Source of the DNA: Ampullaceana balthica
Lineage: Eukaryota > Mollusca > Gastropoda > Lymnaeidae
Reading direction: 5' to 3'
DNA: 64,000 nt
NCBI GenBank assembly: GCA_944989445.1
Contig: CALYLW010001207.1
Location: 124,001 to 188,000, forward strand
Shown: positions 1 to 11,733 of the stretch, piece by piece
Numbering within the stretch: position 1 is the first letter of the stretch
How the letters are laid out: each line of letters opens with the position of its first letter
Program-made: the position numbers and the translations under genes
Notes under the pieces: model-generated
Databases searched by the model: none
The model's input: the letters and a program-made list of their open reading frames with translations, nothing else
Told to the model about the DNA's origin: nothing

Positions 1-24
1 ATCTTTGTGAGGTTTAATTTTCAG

Positions 25-190
25 TGTGAGGCATCTTTAACCGTGTTCTTGGATAACCGGACGGCCGCTTCAGAGAGTGGTGTGTGATCCTTTGGAAGTG
101 AACATATTTGCTGGGAGAGTTTCCCGGGAGACCTGTGAAGAGCCTTATGCTCAAGTTATGAAATTTATTTTAAATAAATTTGCCTGACAT
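25..190 (+). other. Possible 3'-terminal host exon, low confidence
   Basis: A pyrimidine-rich tract ending TTTTCAG (18-24) looks like a splice acceptor. From 25 a frame runs 20 codons (CEASLTVFLDN..., ending ESGV) to TGA at 85-87, and AATAAA occurs at about 174. That is the arrangement of a last coding exon with a short 3' UTR. The peptide matches no family I recognise and the upstream gene would lie outside the window. Chance AG plus open frame is a real alternative. Confidence 0.25.
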
Positions 191-602
191 TTCCATAAAA
201 ATAGGAGTTAAACTAACATAGACAGTTGCCTTTAGCAGTTCTTAAAATTGATTATTTTTTCCCCATCAGATAAATAAACCAGATACAATTTCCATGAAAA
301 AAATTAATGTTAGAATCCCGTGGTCTCGTTTTTCATTGGTGACTTGATCTATTTTAAAATGAAACAACATAAACACAGGTATGCATTTCACAGCTATTTA
401 TATATATTTATTTCCAATTACATGGTATATTAATCCATTGAATTACTAATTCTAAATAAAGTTATGTGCAAAGTTGGGTATGCGGTCAAATGCGATCCCC
501 GTAAAAAAAAAGGTTTACTTGGCTGCGGTTTCCATTAATGATTAATTGTGTCATTACATTTTTTAGTTACAATGGAATCATATGTTTAAGAAAATATTAA
601 AT
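191..602. other. AT-rich stretch, nothing recognised
   Basis: No reading frame of note, no tandem repeat and no repeat shared with the rest of the window was seen. Confidence 0.5.
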
Positions 603-850
603 AACTACCGTATCACCCGTCGAAAATGACGGAAGTTTTCAGCTGAAATCTATTTATTTTATTTTAAAAAATGCCCTTTTTTTAGGGCGCCTACGGCGAC
701 AAACTTTTTCAAAAGCCCAACTAACTTTTCCTTGTTTAATAAATACGAAATATTAAACTTTCTGAAATGTACACAAAGTAGTTTATAATAGGGGTTGTAG
801 GGCGCCTACGGCGCCCCCTTTGTTTTTTTAATTTTATAATTAACCATCAT
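603..850 (-). repeat. Family G (GGCGCC) interspersed repeat
   Basis: Contains TAGGGCGCCTACGGCGCC next to AACTTTTCCTTGTTTAATAA and the phrase ATACGAAATATTAAACTT. The same ordered motifs recur near 4.2, 17.3, 22.7, 28.5 and 29.9 kb. A self-complementary CCGTC...GACGG piece at 618-632 recurs near 4500. The family is AT-rich apart from the two GGCGCC palindromes. Non-coding; class unassigned. Confidence 0.75.
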
Positions 851-865
851 CAAATCCTCTTTTTT

Positions 866-3835
866 AAATCCTTTATATTAACTCGTGGTGTCTGCGGCCG
901 ACCGACCGACCGACCGACCTTGTCGCCAAAACTTTTGATCGATTTTTAACCCACTTGCTCGCAAGATAGCGAGCTGAAATTTTGCAGGCAGTTTTCGTAC
1001 CGATGATAAAAACAATGTATCAAAATTTCAGATCGATCGCATGTACCGTAATTAAATTATTGATTTTTTAGATTATTTTATTTATTCCTATGTATCATGC
1101 TATTTTTTGAGATAGAGCGTCGTGGTGCGTATTATATTGAACAACCTTTCTGTCGCGCAATAAGGTGCGTATTTTATTGACAGCTCTTTTTATAAACATA
1201 TTCCTGATCGGTGCGCATTATATTAAACATGTTTTACGACACAACTGCAATTTTGTATTTCTGGATGGTCTGGCGCTGCGTATTATAATGAACATTCTTT
1301 TAATTACTTCTCGTACATAAAGGATTTATAGTCAAAAACTTGGTTTTTTACGGGTTTTTCTTATTAAATCCTTTATATTAACTCGTGGTGTCTGCGGCCG
1401 ACCGACCGACTTGCTTGTCGCCAAAACTTTTGATCGATTTTTAACCCACTTGCTCGCAAGATAGCGAGCTGAAATTTTGCAGGCAGTTTCGTACCGATGA
1501 TAAAAACAATGTATCAAAATTTCAGATCGATCGCATGTACCGTAATTAAATTATTGATTTTTTAGATTATTTTATTTATTCCTATGTATCATGCTATTTT
1601 TTGAGATAGAGCGTCGCGGTGCGTATTATATTGAACAACCTTTCTGTCGCGCAATAAGGTGCGTATTTTATTGACAGCTCTTTTTATAAACATATTCCTG
1701 ATCGGTGCGCATTATATTAAACATGTTTTACGACACAACTGCAATTTTGTATTTCTGGATGGTCTGGCGCTGCGTATTATAATGAACATTCTTTTAATTA
1801 CTTCTCGTACATAAAGGATTTATAGTCAAAAACTTGGTTTTTTACGGGTTTTTCTTATTAAATCCTTTATATTAACTCGTGGTGTCTGCGGCCGACCGAC
1901 CGACCGACCGACCTTGTCGCCAAAACTTTTGATCGATTTTTAATCCCACTTGCTCGCAAGATAGCGAGCTGAAATTTTGCAGGCAGTTTCGTACCGATGA
2001 TAAAAACAATGTATCAAAATTTCAGATCGATCGCATGTACCGTAATTAAATTATTGATTTTTTTAGATTATTTTATTTATTCCTATATATCATGCTATTT
2101 TTTGAGATAGAGCGTCGCGGTGCGTATTATATTGAACAACCTTTCTGTCGCGCAATAAGGTGCGTATTTTATTGACAGCTCTTTTTATAAACATATTCCT
2201 GATCGGTGCGCATTATATTAAACATGTTTTACGACACAACTGCAATTTTGTATTTCTGGATGGTCTGGCGCTGCGTATTATAATGAACATTCTTTTAATT
2301 ACTTCTCGTACATAAAGGATTTATAGTGAAAAACTTGGTTTTTTACGTTTTGTTTTTATTAAATCCTTTATATTAACTCGTGGTGTCTGCGCGCCCGCCC
2401 TGGTCGCCAAAACTTTTGATCGATTTTTAACCCACTTGCTCGTAAGCTAGCGAGCTGAAATTTTGCAGGCAGTTTTGTACCGATGATAAAAACAATGTAT
2501 CAAAATTTCAGATCGATCGCATGTACCGTAATTAAATTATTGATTTTTTAGATTATTTTATTTATTCCTATGTATCATGCTATTTTTTGAGATAGAGCGT
2601 CGCGGTGCGTATTATATTGAACAACCTTTCTGTCGCGCAATAAGGTGCGTATTTTATTGACAACTCTTTTTATAAACATATTCCTGATCGGTGCGCATTA
2701 TATTAAACATGTTTTACGACACAACTGCAATTTTGTATTTCTGGATGGTCTGGCGCTGCGTATTATAATGAACATTCTTTTAGTTACGTCTCGTACATAA
2801 AGGATTTATAGTGAAAAACTTGGTTTTTTTACGGTTTTTTTTATTAATACCTTTATATTAACCCGTGGTGTCTCCTTGCTTGCGCCCTTTTCGCCTTTGT
2901 CACCAAAACCTTGGATCGATTTTTAACCCATTTCCTTGTAAGCTAGCGAGCTGAAATTTTGCAGGCAGTTTTATACTAATGATAAAAACAATGTATTAAA
3001 ATATAAGATCGATCGCACGTACCGTCATTAAAGTATTGATTTTTTAGATTATTTTATTTATTCCCATGTATCATGTTATTTAAATCCTTTATATTAACTC
3101 GTGGTGTCTGCGGCCGACCGACCGACCTTGCTTGCTTGCTTGCTTGTCGCCAAAACTTTTGATCGATTTTTAACCCACTTGCTCGCAAGATAGCGAGCTG
3201 AAATTTTGCAGGCTGTTTCGTACCGATGATAAAAACAATGTATCAAAATTTCAGATCGATCGCATGTACCGTAATTAAATTATTGATTTTTTAGATTATT
3301 TTATTTATTCCTATGTATCATGCTATTTTTTGAGATAGAGCGTCGCGGTGCGTATTATATTGAACAACCTTTCTGTCGCGCAATAAGGTGCGTATTTTAT
3401 TGACAGCTCTTTTTATAAACATATTCCTGATCGGTGCGCATTATATTAAACATGTTTTACGACACAACTGCAATTTTGTATTTCTGGATGGTCTGGCGCT
3501 GCGTATTATAATGAACATTCTTTTAATTTACTTCTCGTACATAAAGGATTTATAGTCAAAAACTTGGTTTTTTTACGGGTTTTTCTTATTTTTTGAGATA
3601 GAGTGTCTCGTTGCGTTATATATTGAACAACCTTTCTGTCTCGCAATAAGGTGCGTATTTTATTGACAACACGTTTTATAAACATATTCCTGATCAGTGC
3701 GCATTATCATAAACATGTTTTACGACACAACTGCAATTTTGCATTTATTTGATTGTCTTGCGTGCGTATTATAATGAACATTCTTTTAGTTACTTCTCGT
3801 ACTTAAAGGATTTATATTCAAAAACTTTTTTTATT
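866..3835 (+). repeat. Family A tandem array of ~500 bp mobile-unit monomers
   Basis: Head-to-tail units start with AAATCCTTTATATTAAC at 866, 1366, 1860, 2361, 2846 (diverged) and 3082. Full periods are 500, 494, 501 and 485 bp. Each unit has a GACC microsatellite near its start, an inverted repeat GCTCGC-6-GCGAGC, the phrase CAAAATTTCAGATCGATCGC and four spaced copies of a TGCGTATTATATTGAACA-like motif. The right end carries ATAAAGGATTT, the inverse of the left end, about 35 bp before the boundary. The 2846-3081 and 3591-3835 parts are two halves of one older unit interrupted by the 3081-3590 unit. No coding capacity. Confidence 0.9.
3081..3590 (+). mobile_element. Family A unit inserted into an older family A unit
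   Basis: A complete unit interrupts a diverged one: the host left half ends CATGTTATT (to 3080) and resumes TTTTGAGATAG (3591), contiguous in intact units. TTATT flanks the insert at 3076-3080 and 3586-3590, which looks like a 5 bp target duplication. This shows that the monomer moves as a unit, not only by satellite expansion. The transposition class is unknown; no transposase for it is visible. Confidence 0.7.
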
Positions 3836-4577
3836 ACATTGATTCCTTTTCCAAAATTAAAATATGAGCGAAAGCAATGACGTCATATAATATTTTTTTA
3901 CAGCGCATCTATAATTTGAACACCTTTTGATGTATTGGTGCAGTAATTTGGTTTTCCCTGCTTTCTAAAATTAGTAGCGTCAGGACCGACAGACACTACT
4001 TGCGTGACAATTGCAAATTATATAGTTTAATGTGATTTTAGTTGATTGCATTTGCTGTTATGTGTACCAATTTCTATTACTTTCGATGGAAAATTGATTT
4101 AACAATATATTACTCTAGGGGTTATATGGTACCATCCGAAATGTAGGCAATACTATATGTTACAGCAGAATCCCTGCGGCTATTTGGGTAAGAACCCAAA
4201 GTAACTTATCCTTGTTTGATAAATACGAAATATTAAACTTCATGAAATGTACACAAATCATTTTATAATTATAAATCCTCAAATCCTTTTTTAACATCGT
4301 TCCTTTTTCCAAAATTAAGATATAAGCTAAAATATTTACGTCATGTAATACTTTTATTACAGCGCGTCTTTAATTTATAATTAATTTGCACACCTTTTGA
4401 TGCACACCTGGTATTAAATATAAGATCAAACAATGATGTCATAGCGTTCCACATCTAGTGACTGACTTTGACTATTATTTTATTTACTAGAATTTTATCA
4501 ACCGTCAAAAATGACGGAAGTTTTCAAAATAAATACACAGACTAAAAATTAACGTAATAAAGAACTTTCATTTATTT
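3836..4577 (-). repeat. Family G copies, fragmented
   Basis: 3836-3960 and 4190-4530 carry the family G phrases CCAAAATTAA, ACGTCAT, ACAGCGC(G/A)TCT and CACACCTTTTGATG, in the inverse orientation to the 17.0 and 22.4 kb copies. The intervening ~230 bp is AT-rich and unassigned. Non-coding. Confidence 0.65.
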
Positions 4578-4586
4578 NNNNNNNNN
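4578..4586. other. Assembly gap of nine N
   Basis: Nine undetermined bases inside a TTTATTT run. True size unknown. Confidence 0.99.
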
Positions 4587-4839
4587 ATTTATTTTCATTT
4601 GATTCATTTATTATCATATTGAAACAATTTTATGCGGAACGTTCGAAAAGAGTTGTATTTGGTGCAGTAATTTTTGGTGCGCACTATTGAATAAATCAGC
4701 ATTACACCCAAAAAGCATTACATTACTACGGGAATTATGTATGTTGATATTATATTATTTTACCAAATCGAATAGCAAATAAAGTTGACGTCGATGTACA
4801 CAAATAATGAGACGGATGTTAATCACAATATTTTACACA

Positions 4840-5090
4840 TGAAGAGCTTAAGGGAAGAAATGGCTATGTCACATTTTTGTAGTTTTGAGATATTCAAGTT
4901 TCAAAGTTCAAAATTATACAGATTTCTTATAAATTAACTAAATAGATTTGAATTTCTAATAAGTTAAGATACATAATTTAATCATACATTCTCATACAGA
5001 ATATTCTATTTTCGACCCTCTATCAGATACAGAGGATAACTTAAAAATTTCAAAAATGTCACATAGCCGTTTTTTCTTTTGTGCTCTTCA
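4840..5090. mobile_element. Short hairpin MITE with ~45 bp inverted ends
   Basis: The left end TGAAGAGCTTAAGGGAAGAA continues into GGCTATGTCACATTTTTG; the right end is its imperfect inverse, CAAAAATGTCACATAGCC to GTGCTCTTCA. The element is 251 bp and AT-rich inside. I could not settle the target duplication. Flanks 4587-4839 and 5091-5700 show nothing recognisable. Confidence 0.7.
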
Positions 5091-5704
5091 CATCTTTTCG
5101 GCTATAGTTATTGTGGACTATTTTCAATTCAATGTTAGGTATTTAATATAAAATTCTTTAACAATGCCATAATTAATTCAAATTAAGTATGTTCTAATGA
5201 TTAAATGTTATATTTCTTAGATGTCAAAAACCATGATCGCAAGGTAAAATATTATTCTTACAAAACACATAATTTAATAGTCGGTCAAAAAGTCTAAACG
5301 TACGCCATTTATGTTAATGACTGAGTTTTCTTAATCCTGCACCTACATGAATTTACTTTTAGAAATACGGCCCTCTGTGGGAAAAAAACCAAAACAACAA
5401 CTTCGGCCATCTCTGATTTAGTATGAAAATGGGTGGAATATACTTGGAATGACTTTCTGCAGACGCTTTAAGGGGACTTATGAAAGAGAAACATTAGTTG
5501 CTTTAAAGATTTTGTATGTTAGAACGTAAAATTGGAATCTCAATGAGTATTGAGTAAGTAAACGAGTAAAAAAACATTATTGCTAATTATTATCTTATCT
5601 TATCTTCTCCTATATGTTACAGAAGCTCCTTCTATACAGAGGATTATTATGTTAAAGAATAATACTGATTTCATAAGAATAACCCCCAAAAATAAAATAT
5701 TATG

Positions 5705-6314
5705 TAGGGCTGCGGAAATGAACTATTAATTTCTCCATTTATCGTTACAAATTTTAGCGATTAATTTTTTTAACGATTAATCGACCCATCACTTATAAAA
5801 ATACTGGATTTCGAAAAGTAAAATATTTCGGCCAATAAATATAAACTACCGGTAATTTCCGGACGATTACAGGAACATTTTGGTTTTAAACTATTGACTG
5901 ACGTGAATGTTCAAAATGTTGATGAAGCTTGCTGTGTCCATTAAGAGAAATCGTTTGCCTACCATGCAATGTTCCCTCTAAGTCTTAGCTTCGTTGGTCC
6001 GTGTGCAAAGTTTAAAAAAAAATTCGTGTGGAAATTTGCACAACGTCCATTTTGTGTGTGCAATCTTTTACAAAATTTAATGCGCGGTGATTTTAAACTC
6101 CTGCGCTGCTTAAAGGGAATATTGCTAGGCTGGTTATATTGTCAATAAGACCCGCTTATTACTTGAACCAAATAATGTCTGTTTGTGATGTTGGTTAAAA
6201 TATGTCTTATAAAGCAGACATTCCAGTGTTATTTCGACTTTTGACAAGTATTTTAATAAATGTTACTTATGACTCCATACATTTCAATTTTTGGCTTTAA
6301 TTGAAATTAACGAT
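5705..6314 (+). mobile_element. Internally deleted hAT element, 3' end lost
   Basis: Starts TAGGGCTGCGGAAATGAAC, similar to the start at 9791. Its 3' part (6128-6314) matches 9345-9725: a GGCTGGTTATATTGTCAAT phrase and AGACCCGCT, where the hAT dimerization domain ends in the longer copy, then AATTGAAATTAACGATTA. Almost all of the transposase is missing, so this is a non-autonomous derivative. It is cut at about 6315 by a family A fragment. Confidence 0.65.
5967..6128. mobile_element. TTCCCTCTAAG MITE, copy 1
   Basis: Inverted ends CAATGTTCCCTCTAAG and CTTAAAGGGAATATTG bound about 160 bp containing GTGTGCAAAGTT and TTTGCACAA. A second copy is at 9505-9675. It sits inside the deleted hAT just before the GGCTGG phrase. 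Confidence 0.65.
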
Positions 6315-6750
6315 TACCGATGATAAAATGAAGTTTCAAAATTTGAGATCGATCGCATGTACTGTAACTAAATTATTGAATTTTTAGATTATTTTATTTA
6401 TCTCTATGTATCGTGTTATTTTTTGAGTTTAGAGTGTCGCGGTGCGTATTATATTGAACAACCTCTCTGTCTCACAATAAGGAGCGTATTTTATTGACAA
6501 CACTTTTTTAAAACATATTTCTGATCGATGCGCATTATTTTAAACATGTTTTACGACGCATAACTACCATTTTTGGATGGTCTTGCGCTGCGTATTATAA
6601 TAAACATTCGACTAGTTGTGTCTCGTTCCTGAAGTATTTATAGTCAAAAACTTGTTTTTTAAAGTTTAAAAAAAATTACTTTTGCTTTTCCGCCCGCGAA
6701 CCCAAGACAGAAACGGCTGTGATGTTAATATAAGGGATTTAAAAAAAATT
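6315..6750 (+). repeat. Truncated, diverged family A unit
   Basis: Begins mid-unit at ACCGATGATAAAATGAAG, then GATCGATCGCATGT, and retains the spaced TGCGTATTATATTGAACA-like motifs. ATTTATAGTCAAAAACTTG marks the right end. AATATAAGGGATTTAAA at ~6735 is the inverted start of another unit. Confidence 0.75.
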
Positions 6751-7580
6751 ATTCTGCTGAGAGTTCATTTTACATAGTCAATAACAATGACAAGATGACA
6801 GAAGTGTTGATGCAATCCGTAACTCTAAGATATTTTGTGTCTAAACTTTCTGCATATTTTCTTCATAAAGTCCTGGACAAAAACTCTACTTTAATTTGAA
6901 CTTCCCAGAGAACATTGTACTTAATTATTTAGGGCATATATTAATCAAGTAGCGAAACAACACGAAACAAACAATGGACAAAAAAAATGCCTTTCTTTAA
7001 CTCTGGACCTGACACAATATTTTACATCCCATTTGTTCTCTATTAAATTGCAGAATACAAATCCGTAAACCTTTGCCAACACTTCTCTTTTCGTCATTAA
7101 GTTTCTTTATTTGTAGTTTCCTAAACCCATTACGCTTCACTAGCATTACAACTCATTATCTTTACAAATAACTCTTAAAAAATCAAACTATGTTATTATG
7201 CAAATCATTACAAACTACTTTTTTTTTCATTTGAATTAATTTCAATTACATTTATATCATTTCTTCCTCTATTAGATGAAATCCACAGAATGATTATTTA
7301 TTACAAGAAATAAAAAGCAAACAAAAATTCAGGTTGCAGGATAAGATGACGAATATATGTATAAATATAACAGTAGCCATTTGCAGATCCTCAATTTTTA
7401 CAAGTAGGGCGTGGAACTGGTAGCTTACACTAGCCAGGAAAGTCAAATACACTAAAACATGCAAATCTAGAGTTAAAATAGGAAGCAATAGTCTTCTGTA
7501 TGGGTGGAGCATCTGTAATTGATCAGTTTTAAATAAATTTTTAAAAAATGAAAATTTAAAAAAAGTAAATTTACAACATA
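6751..7580. other. AT-rich, no gene recognised
   Basis: A minus frame spanning 7294-7773 lacks any recognisable domain and lies largely over repeat DNA. I do not call it a gene. Confidence 0.45.
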
Positions 7581-7584
7581 TAAA

Positions 7585-7775
7585 CAGGGTATGAGTTAGC
7601 CTGACAGGACGAAACAAAACAGCGAACGCGTTTCGGCAAAGAGCCTTCCTCAACGAACAAATAGTACACAAATTAAACGAATATAACGAAATAAAACAAT
7701 AAAATAAAAACATAGCTGTGGTGAAATCCAAATATTCCAGTAGAGAGTCCAGTCTCATCCCCTTTATTTCCACAA
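7585..7775 (-). repeat. GGCTCTTTGCC repeat, copy 1
   Basis: AAACAGGGTATGAGTTAGCC, then CTGACAGGACG and TTTCGGCAAAGAGCCTTCC recur at 21672 and 46117. Read on the minus strand it has the small hairpin GGC-TCTTT-GCC followed by GAAACG. Such pieces are common in retroelement remnants; class not assigned. Confidence 0.6.
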
Positions 7776-8014
7776 AAAAACAACTAGTTTTTCCATGGAT
7801 TCTAACACAATTAAATCATATCGGTAACATTTCCCCCATAGAAGAGCATCAAACTAGGAATAAGCGATTTATAAGGCTTAATACATTTTCAAATAAGGCT
7901 TAACACATTTTCATAAGCTTTTTCTAATAATTTATAAAATCTTAATGCTGTAAAGATTTAACATTTAACAAAAATAATAAACCAAATCGCCAACAATCAA
8001 AGAGTTAAAGTGGT

Positions 8015-8165
8015 GAACATTCCCATCCAGTTTTATGTATAGGATGGCGCATGTTGAATATTATCTGTAAATTATCATTTAAAATAATAACTAGAGAAAA
8101 ATCATCCTTCCAGCCTATCCAAATAATACATTTCTCAAACAGTTTATTGTAGTTTAACCAAGGTA
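8015..8165 (+). repeat. Short dispersed repeat shared with 14.8 kb
   Basis: Matches 14808-14945 through the phrase AAAATAATAACTAGAGAAA, CCAAATAATA and TTTCTCAA(A/T)CAGTTTATTG. Non-coding. 7776-8014 holds nothing recognised. Confidence 0.6.
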
Positions 8166-8221
8166 ATAAAAATGTATTACTAATTTTTTTTTAATCCAAT
8201 AATTAACTTGTTTACTACCTC

Positions 8222-9410
8222 TTCAATCCCTCCATAATTGTACGCTTGCAAAGTGCCACGACCCTTACCCTCTATCTTTAAAGCTCTGGTTTCGACAATT
8301 CATTTTCATTAAACTTCATACATTTCAGAATACACAATGCCACCAATTTTGTTAAGGTAGTAATGACCAAAACACACTGGGAGGAAACGGATTATTCGCG
8401 TCTGAATCTATTCATGAATTGGAGGAATTTTGAGAACGTGTACAACTTGCAGTGACTCTGGCAATAGAGAAGGCCGAGGATGATGTCAGTGGACAAAGTT
8501 GTTTCATGTCAGGGTTTGTTGAAATACTGGATAGCAGCTACGATTAATGTGTTACCTTGTCATCTTTTTAAACCAACTTTGATATTTCTTTTTTTTTAAT
8601 TAAACAATCAGAATGCGTTTCGTGGAAATTTTCTTTAAAGTCTGCTTTGAATTTGTTAAAGTCATAAATATCATCTACAATTTATTTACATCACCAGACT
8701 TCCTTTAAATTTCTCATTTTTATTTACTTTAACGACAAATTACTAGTTGCATTATAGTATTAGAAAACGACATAGTGCTTCCAAAAAATGTCAATGATCA
8801 GGTTTGCGTCAGTGTTCCATATATTTATCAAAGTCACCATACCATCTATGTTTTTTTTTAAATCAAAGATAAATCCTCTTATCTAAATTAAACCCACTTC
8901 TCGATTAACCAGATAGCCTAAAAATGTTACAGATGCTCATCTCTCCTTAAATTATATATATATATATATATTTTAAAACTCTATAACAATTTATATATTT
9001 AAAAATCATATAACATTGCAAGCTACTCCTTTTAATTGAAGTTTACCATCTAAGATAGTCGGCCTTGGAGAAAAATGTTTTAAAATGTTTTATATCTCTT
9101 ACCTTATGTGATCAAGAACGATTTCTATGAGGTACAATTGTTTAAACAGCATGTTGACAACATAGACAAGGTTAATACGCATCTTTTTGTTTGTCTTATG
9201 AATGTACTGAAAGTTCCTGAATCCATTAACCCTCTACAATGGTGGAAACTTAATGAACCCCGATATCCAATAATGTCATTCCTTGACAAGACCGTTTTGT
9301 GCATACCAGTTACCTCAGTTCCATTTGAAGGACTGTTCAGCTCGGCTGGTTTTATTGTCAATTAGACCCGCTCATCACTTGAACCAAATAAAGTCAACAC
9401 AGTTTGTCTT
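8222..9410 (+). pseudogene. ZBED-type hAT transposase remnant, copy 1
   Basis: hAT transposases excise and insert DNA with 8 bp target duplications. The secure part is the C-terminal dimerization domain in the frame open from 9108: INPLQWWKLNEPRYPIMSFL, then a CIP.TSVPFEGLFSSAG stretch. A TAG at 9363-9365 breaks the frame just after IVN, and the next codons still resemble the family's usual RSSL tail (TRSSLEPNKVN). The 8222-8560 part aligns with 25090-25460 but has stops and shifts in every frame. The middle is AT-rich and decayed. Catalytic residues are not recoverable by eye, so it is certainly inactive. Copy 2 is at 25.1-27.8 kb. Confidence 0.8.
8951..8972. repeat. (TA)n microsatellite
   Basis: About 11 TA units inside the hAT remnant. 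Confidence 0.9.
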
Positions 9411-9504
9411 TTTTCGTAGTGGGTAAAGAGATGACATATAAAGGAGACATTCTAGTGTTATTTAGATTTTCAACAAGAACGTTTAATAAGTGTTACTTAT
9501 GTTC

Positions 9505-9675
9505 CCTATAAGCTGCGCGGCTGCGCAGATATTTGAACGATGCCGCGTAGCAGTTTTGTCTACAACGCAGTAAATTTTGTAGAATATTGCACAAAAAATG
9601 GTTGCTGTGCAACTTTGCACACGTGTTTTTTTACTTTTCACAGGGACAACCGAACCTTAGAGGAACATTGCTTTT
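9505..9675. mobile_element. TTCCCTCTAAG MITE, copy 2
   Basis: Ends TATGTTCCCTATAAGC and CTTAGAGGAACATTG are inverted. Internal GTGCAACTTTGCACACG is itself near-palindromic. It lies downstream of the hAT stop at a different site from copy 1. Confidence 0.65.
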
Positions 9676-9900
9676 TACATCACACATTTTAATTTTTGGA
9701 TTGAATCGAAATTAACGATTAATTAATAATTATTTTTTCAAAAGTTAAATATAAATTTTAATTAATTGTTAACAGCTCTTATATACATATTAGGGCTGTG
9801 GAAATTAACCATTAATTAATCGATTAATCATTAAAAATGTAATCCATTAAAACTAATTTGTTTGATTAAAATTGAATTTAAATTTAAGAAAATATTTCTA
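9676..9900. mobile_element. hAT 3' end, then another hAT-like 5' end
   Basis: AATCGAAATTAACGATTA leads to a terminus ...AACAGCTCTTA near 9779, inverse-like to TAGGGCTG. At 9791 a new TAGGGCTGTGGAAATTAACC begins, followed by ATCGATTAATC, so two related elements lie end to end. Exact ends and duplications are uncertain. Confidence 0.5.
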
Positions 9901-11339
9901 TTTTTTTTTCAAAAGGCTCAAAAGGAATGGAAAATATGCATTTAGGGTCCTAGAGCCTACTGTATAGCTTAATATGCGCACATTAAGCACTTATGAACCA
10001 AGTTTGGTCAAGATCATTCCACTAACTCAGTAGCTAATGTTTAAAATATTTTTAAATAGCTCATATTACGGGAAAAACGACATTTTGGGCACCCAGACAT
10101 AATATTTTGTCATTGTCCTTCACGGCAGTAAATTCAACAACCTCCAAAATGTTTATGTCGATCGGATAAGTCATAGAACGTCTTACATTCATTTATATAT
10201 AAACTACTTGAAAATATTTATATACGAACATTGATTACATCCCATTACTGTTAAAAAATTAAAAAACAGCGAAAATTAGTCATTTATAACCATTTAGCTT
10301 TATATAACAGTATAAATGTGTTAAAAAACAGTTCATTTTTTACAGTATAAATTAATACCGAATTTTATTGTAAATAAACATAAATTACATTAACTTACTG
10401 TTTTAAAAGAAAACGGTAAAAAATTGTCATTTACTGCAGTTTAGTGTAAAATAATGGTATAAATGTGATGCTATATATTACGCTGTCTACAGTGTATCTC
10501 TGGTTCTTCTTACGGTCGAGCCGTATAAATAAATAAATAGCCCACAACAAACACTTTTTAATTTACGAATTCTAGAGCAGGTAACCATGTTACACCATGT
10601 TTTGGCAAGAGTTATGGGAAAGGAAAGTAAAAGTAACTTTTGTGCAGAGAGTATGTAGTAACATTTTTAAAAAAATACTTTCAAACCCCTTAGCATTGTT
10701 TTGTTCGAATACATCGCATCTTTGGGTGTTTGGGGTTCGATGTGCTTGAAATAACTTTATAAAGACATCTTAAGTGAACTTATAAAATGAGGAGCATTAG
10801 TTGCTAACAATATTTGCTATAAAATTTCGTATTTAAGAACATACAAACAAAATATACCATGGAATATTGAGTGACGAAACGAGGAAGTGGAACCTTTACT
10901 CTTGCCAATGATGAATACTGGATTCACAAGAAGAACCCAAAAAAAATGAAATACTATGGAAATTTCGCAAGTTTGCTATTTCGGGAATTTAAAACAAAAA
11001 AAATAATTATAGATACAAATATTGGACCCAATGTATTAAATACCAAACATAAATTTAAAAATAATAACCAAATAAAAAAAATGTAAATTTGTTTGTGGTT
11101 GTTGTTCGTCCGTCGTAGTAAATTAATGTTATGATGTCAGAACGACCGGGTCAAACAGTCCGGGGTCGTAACGTCTTGAGGTCGAAACGTTATGCAAAGA
11201 AATATTGTTGTCACCATGAGAGAGTCCTACAATTAGCAGAAATTACTCGGCTATGTGAACAAGAAATACATGGTTAATATGCAACGCTGTTTTTCTCATG
11301 AATGCACTAATTGTAGACACAGTTTAATACTTATAAATG
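9901..11339. other. AT-rich; no gene recognised
   Basis: 10260-10460 has loose internal repetition of ACAGTATAAAT and TTAAAAAACAG phrases. The frame at 10871-11086 is low-complexity K/N-rich and is not supported as a gene. Confidence 0.4.
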
Positions 11340-11420
11340 GTCTCAATTAAGAAAACTAACTTTTGCTTAATAAAAAATGGGGATAGGGGAATGCTAGCAA
11401 GTTATTGTGGCATTGTGGGC
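11340..11420 (+). repeat. Family E 5' fragment
   Basis: AACTTTTGCTTAATAAAAAA then GGGGATAGGGGAATGCTAGC matches the start of the family E copy near 16440. Confidence 0.55.
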
Positions 11421-11551
11421 TATCTTAAATTATAGACAGAAGCGTAGCTAGGTTATCAGCGCCCATGACTAATTCATTTTTTCCGCCTTTGAGAAATAGG
11501 GCTAAACACTAGATTGTACACAATAAATTGATTATTGAGTGATTAGCCCTT

Positions 11552-11580
11552 GGCAACTGCCCCGATGCCAAGCAGTTGCC
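11552..11580. other. Perfect 9 bp stem inverted repeat
   Basis: GGCAACTGC (11552-11560) and GCAGTTGCC (11572-11580) surround an 11-base loop. It could form a hairpin in RNA. No T-tract or gene indicates a role. Confidence 0.6.
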
Positions 11581-11733
11581 ACGTTTCTGTTTCAAGATTA
11601 TTAGACTTAGAGCGTGTTTCTCGACATTAACAACTGTAATTATATTTTTGCATAACTCAAGCTAAACCAGCAGGGTATATTTTATGTCCAAACTTTGTGT
11701 TTTAACGTGTGTCTTCTAAACAAATAAACCCTA

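Noticed and set aside
7585..7670. Hammerhead-ribozyme-like core on the minus strand (TTGAGGA, GGC hairpin, GAAACG, CGTC)
   Set aside because: The three copies lack the required C at the first core position, I find no stem I pairing, and the 46.1 kb copy breaks the core further. Kept only as a dispersed repeat.
7294..7773. 159-codon minus frame as a membrane protein gene
   Set aside because: Partly lies over the dispersed GGCTCTTTGCC repeat, AT-driven F/L/I-rich composition, no start or splice context.
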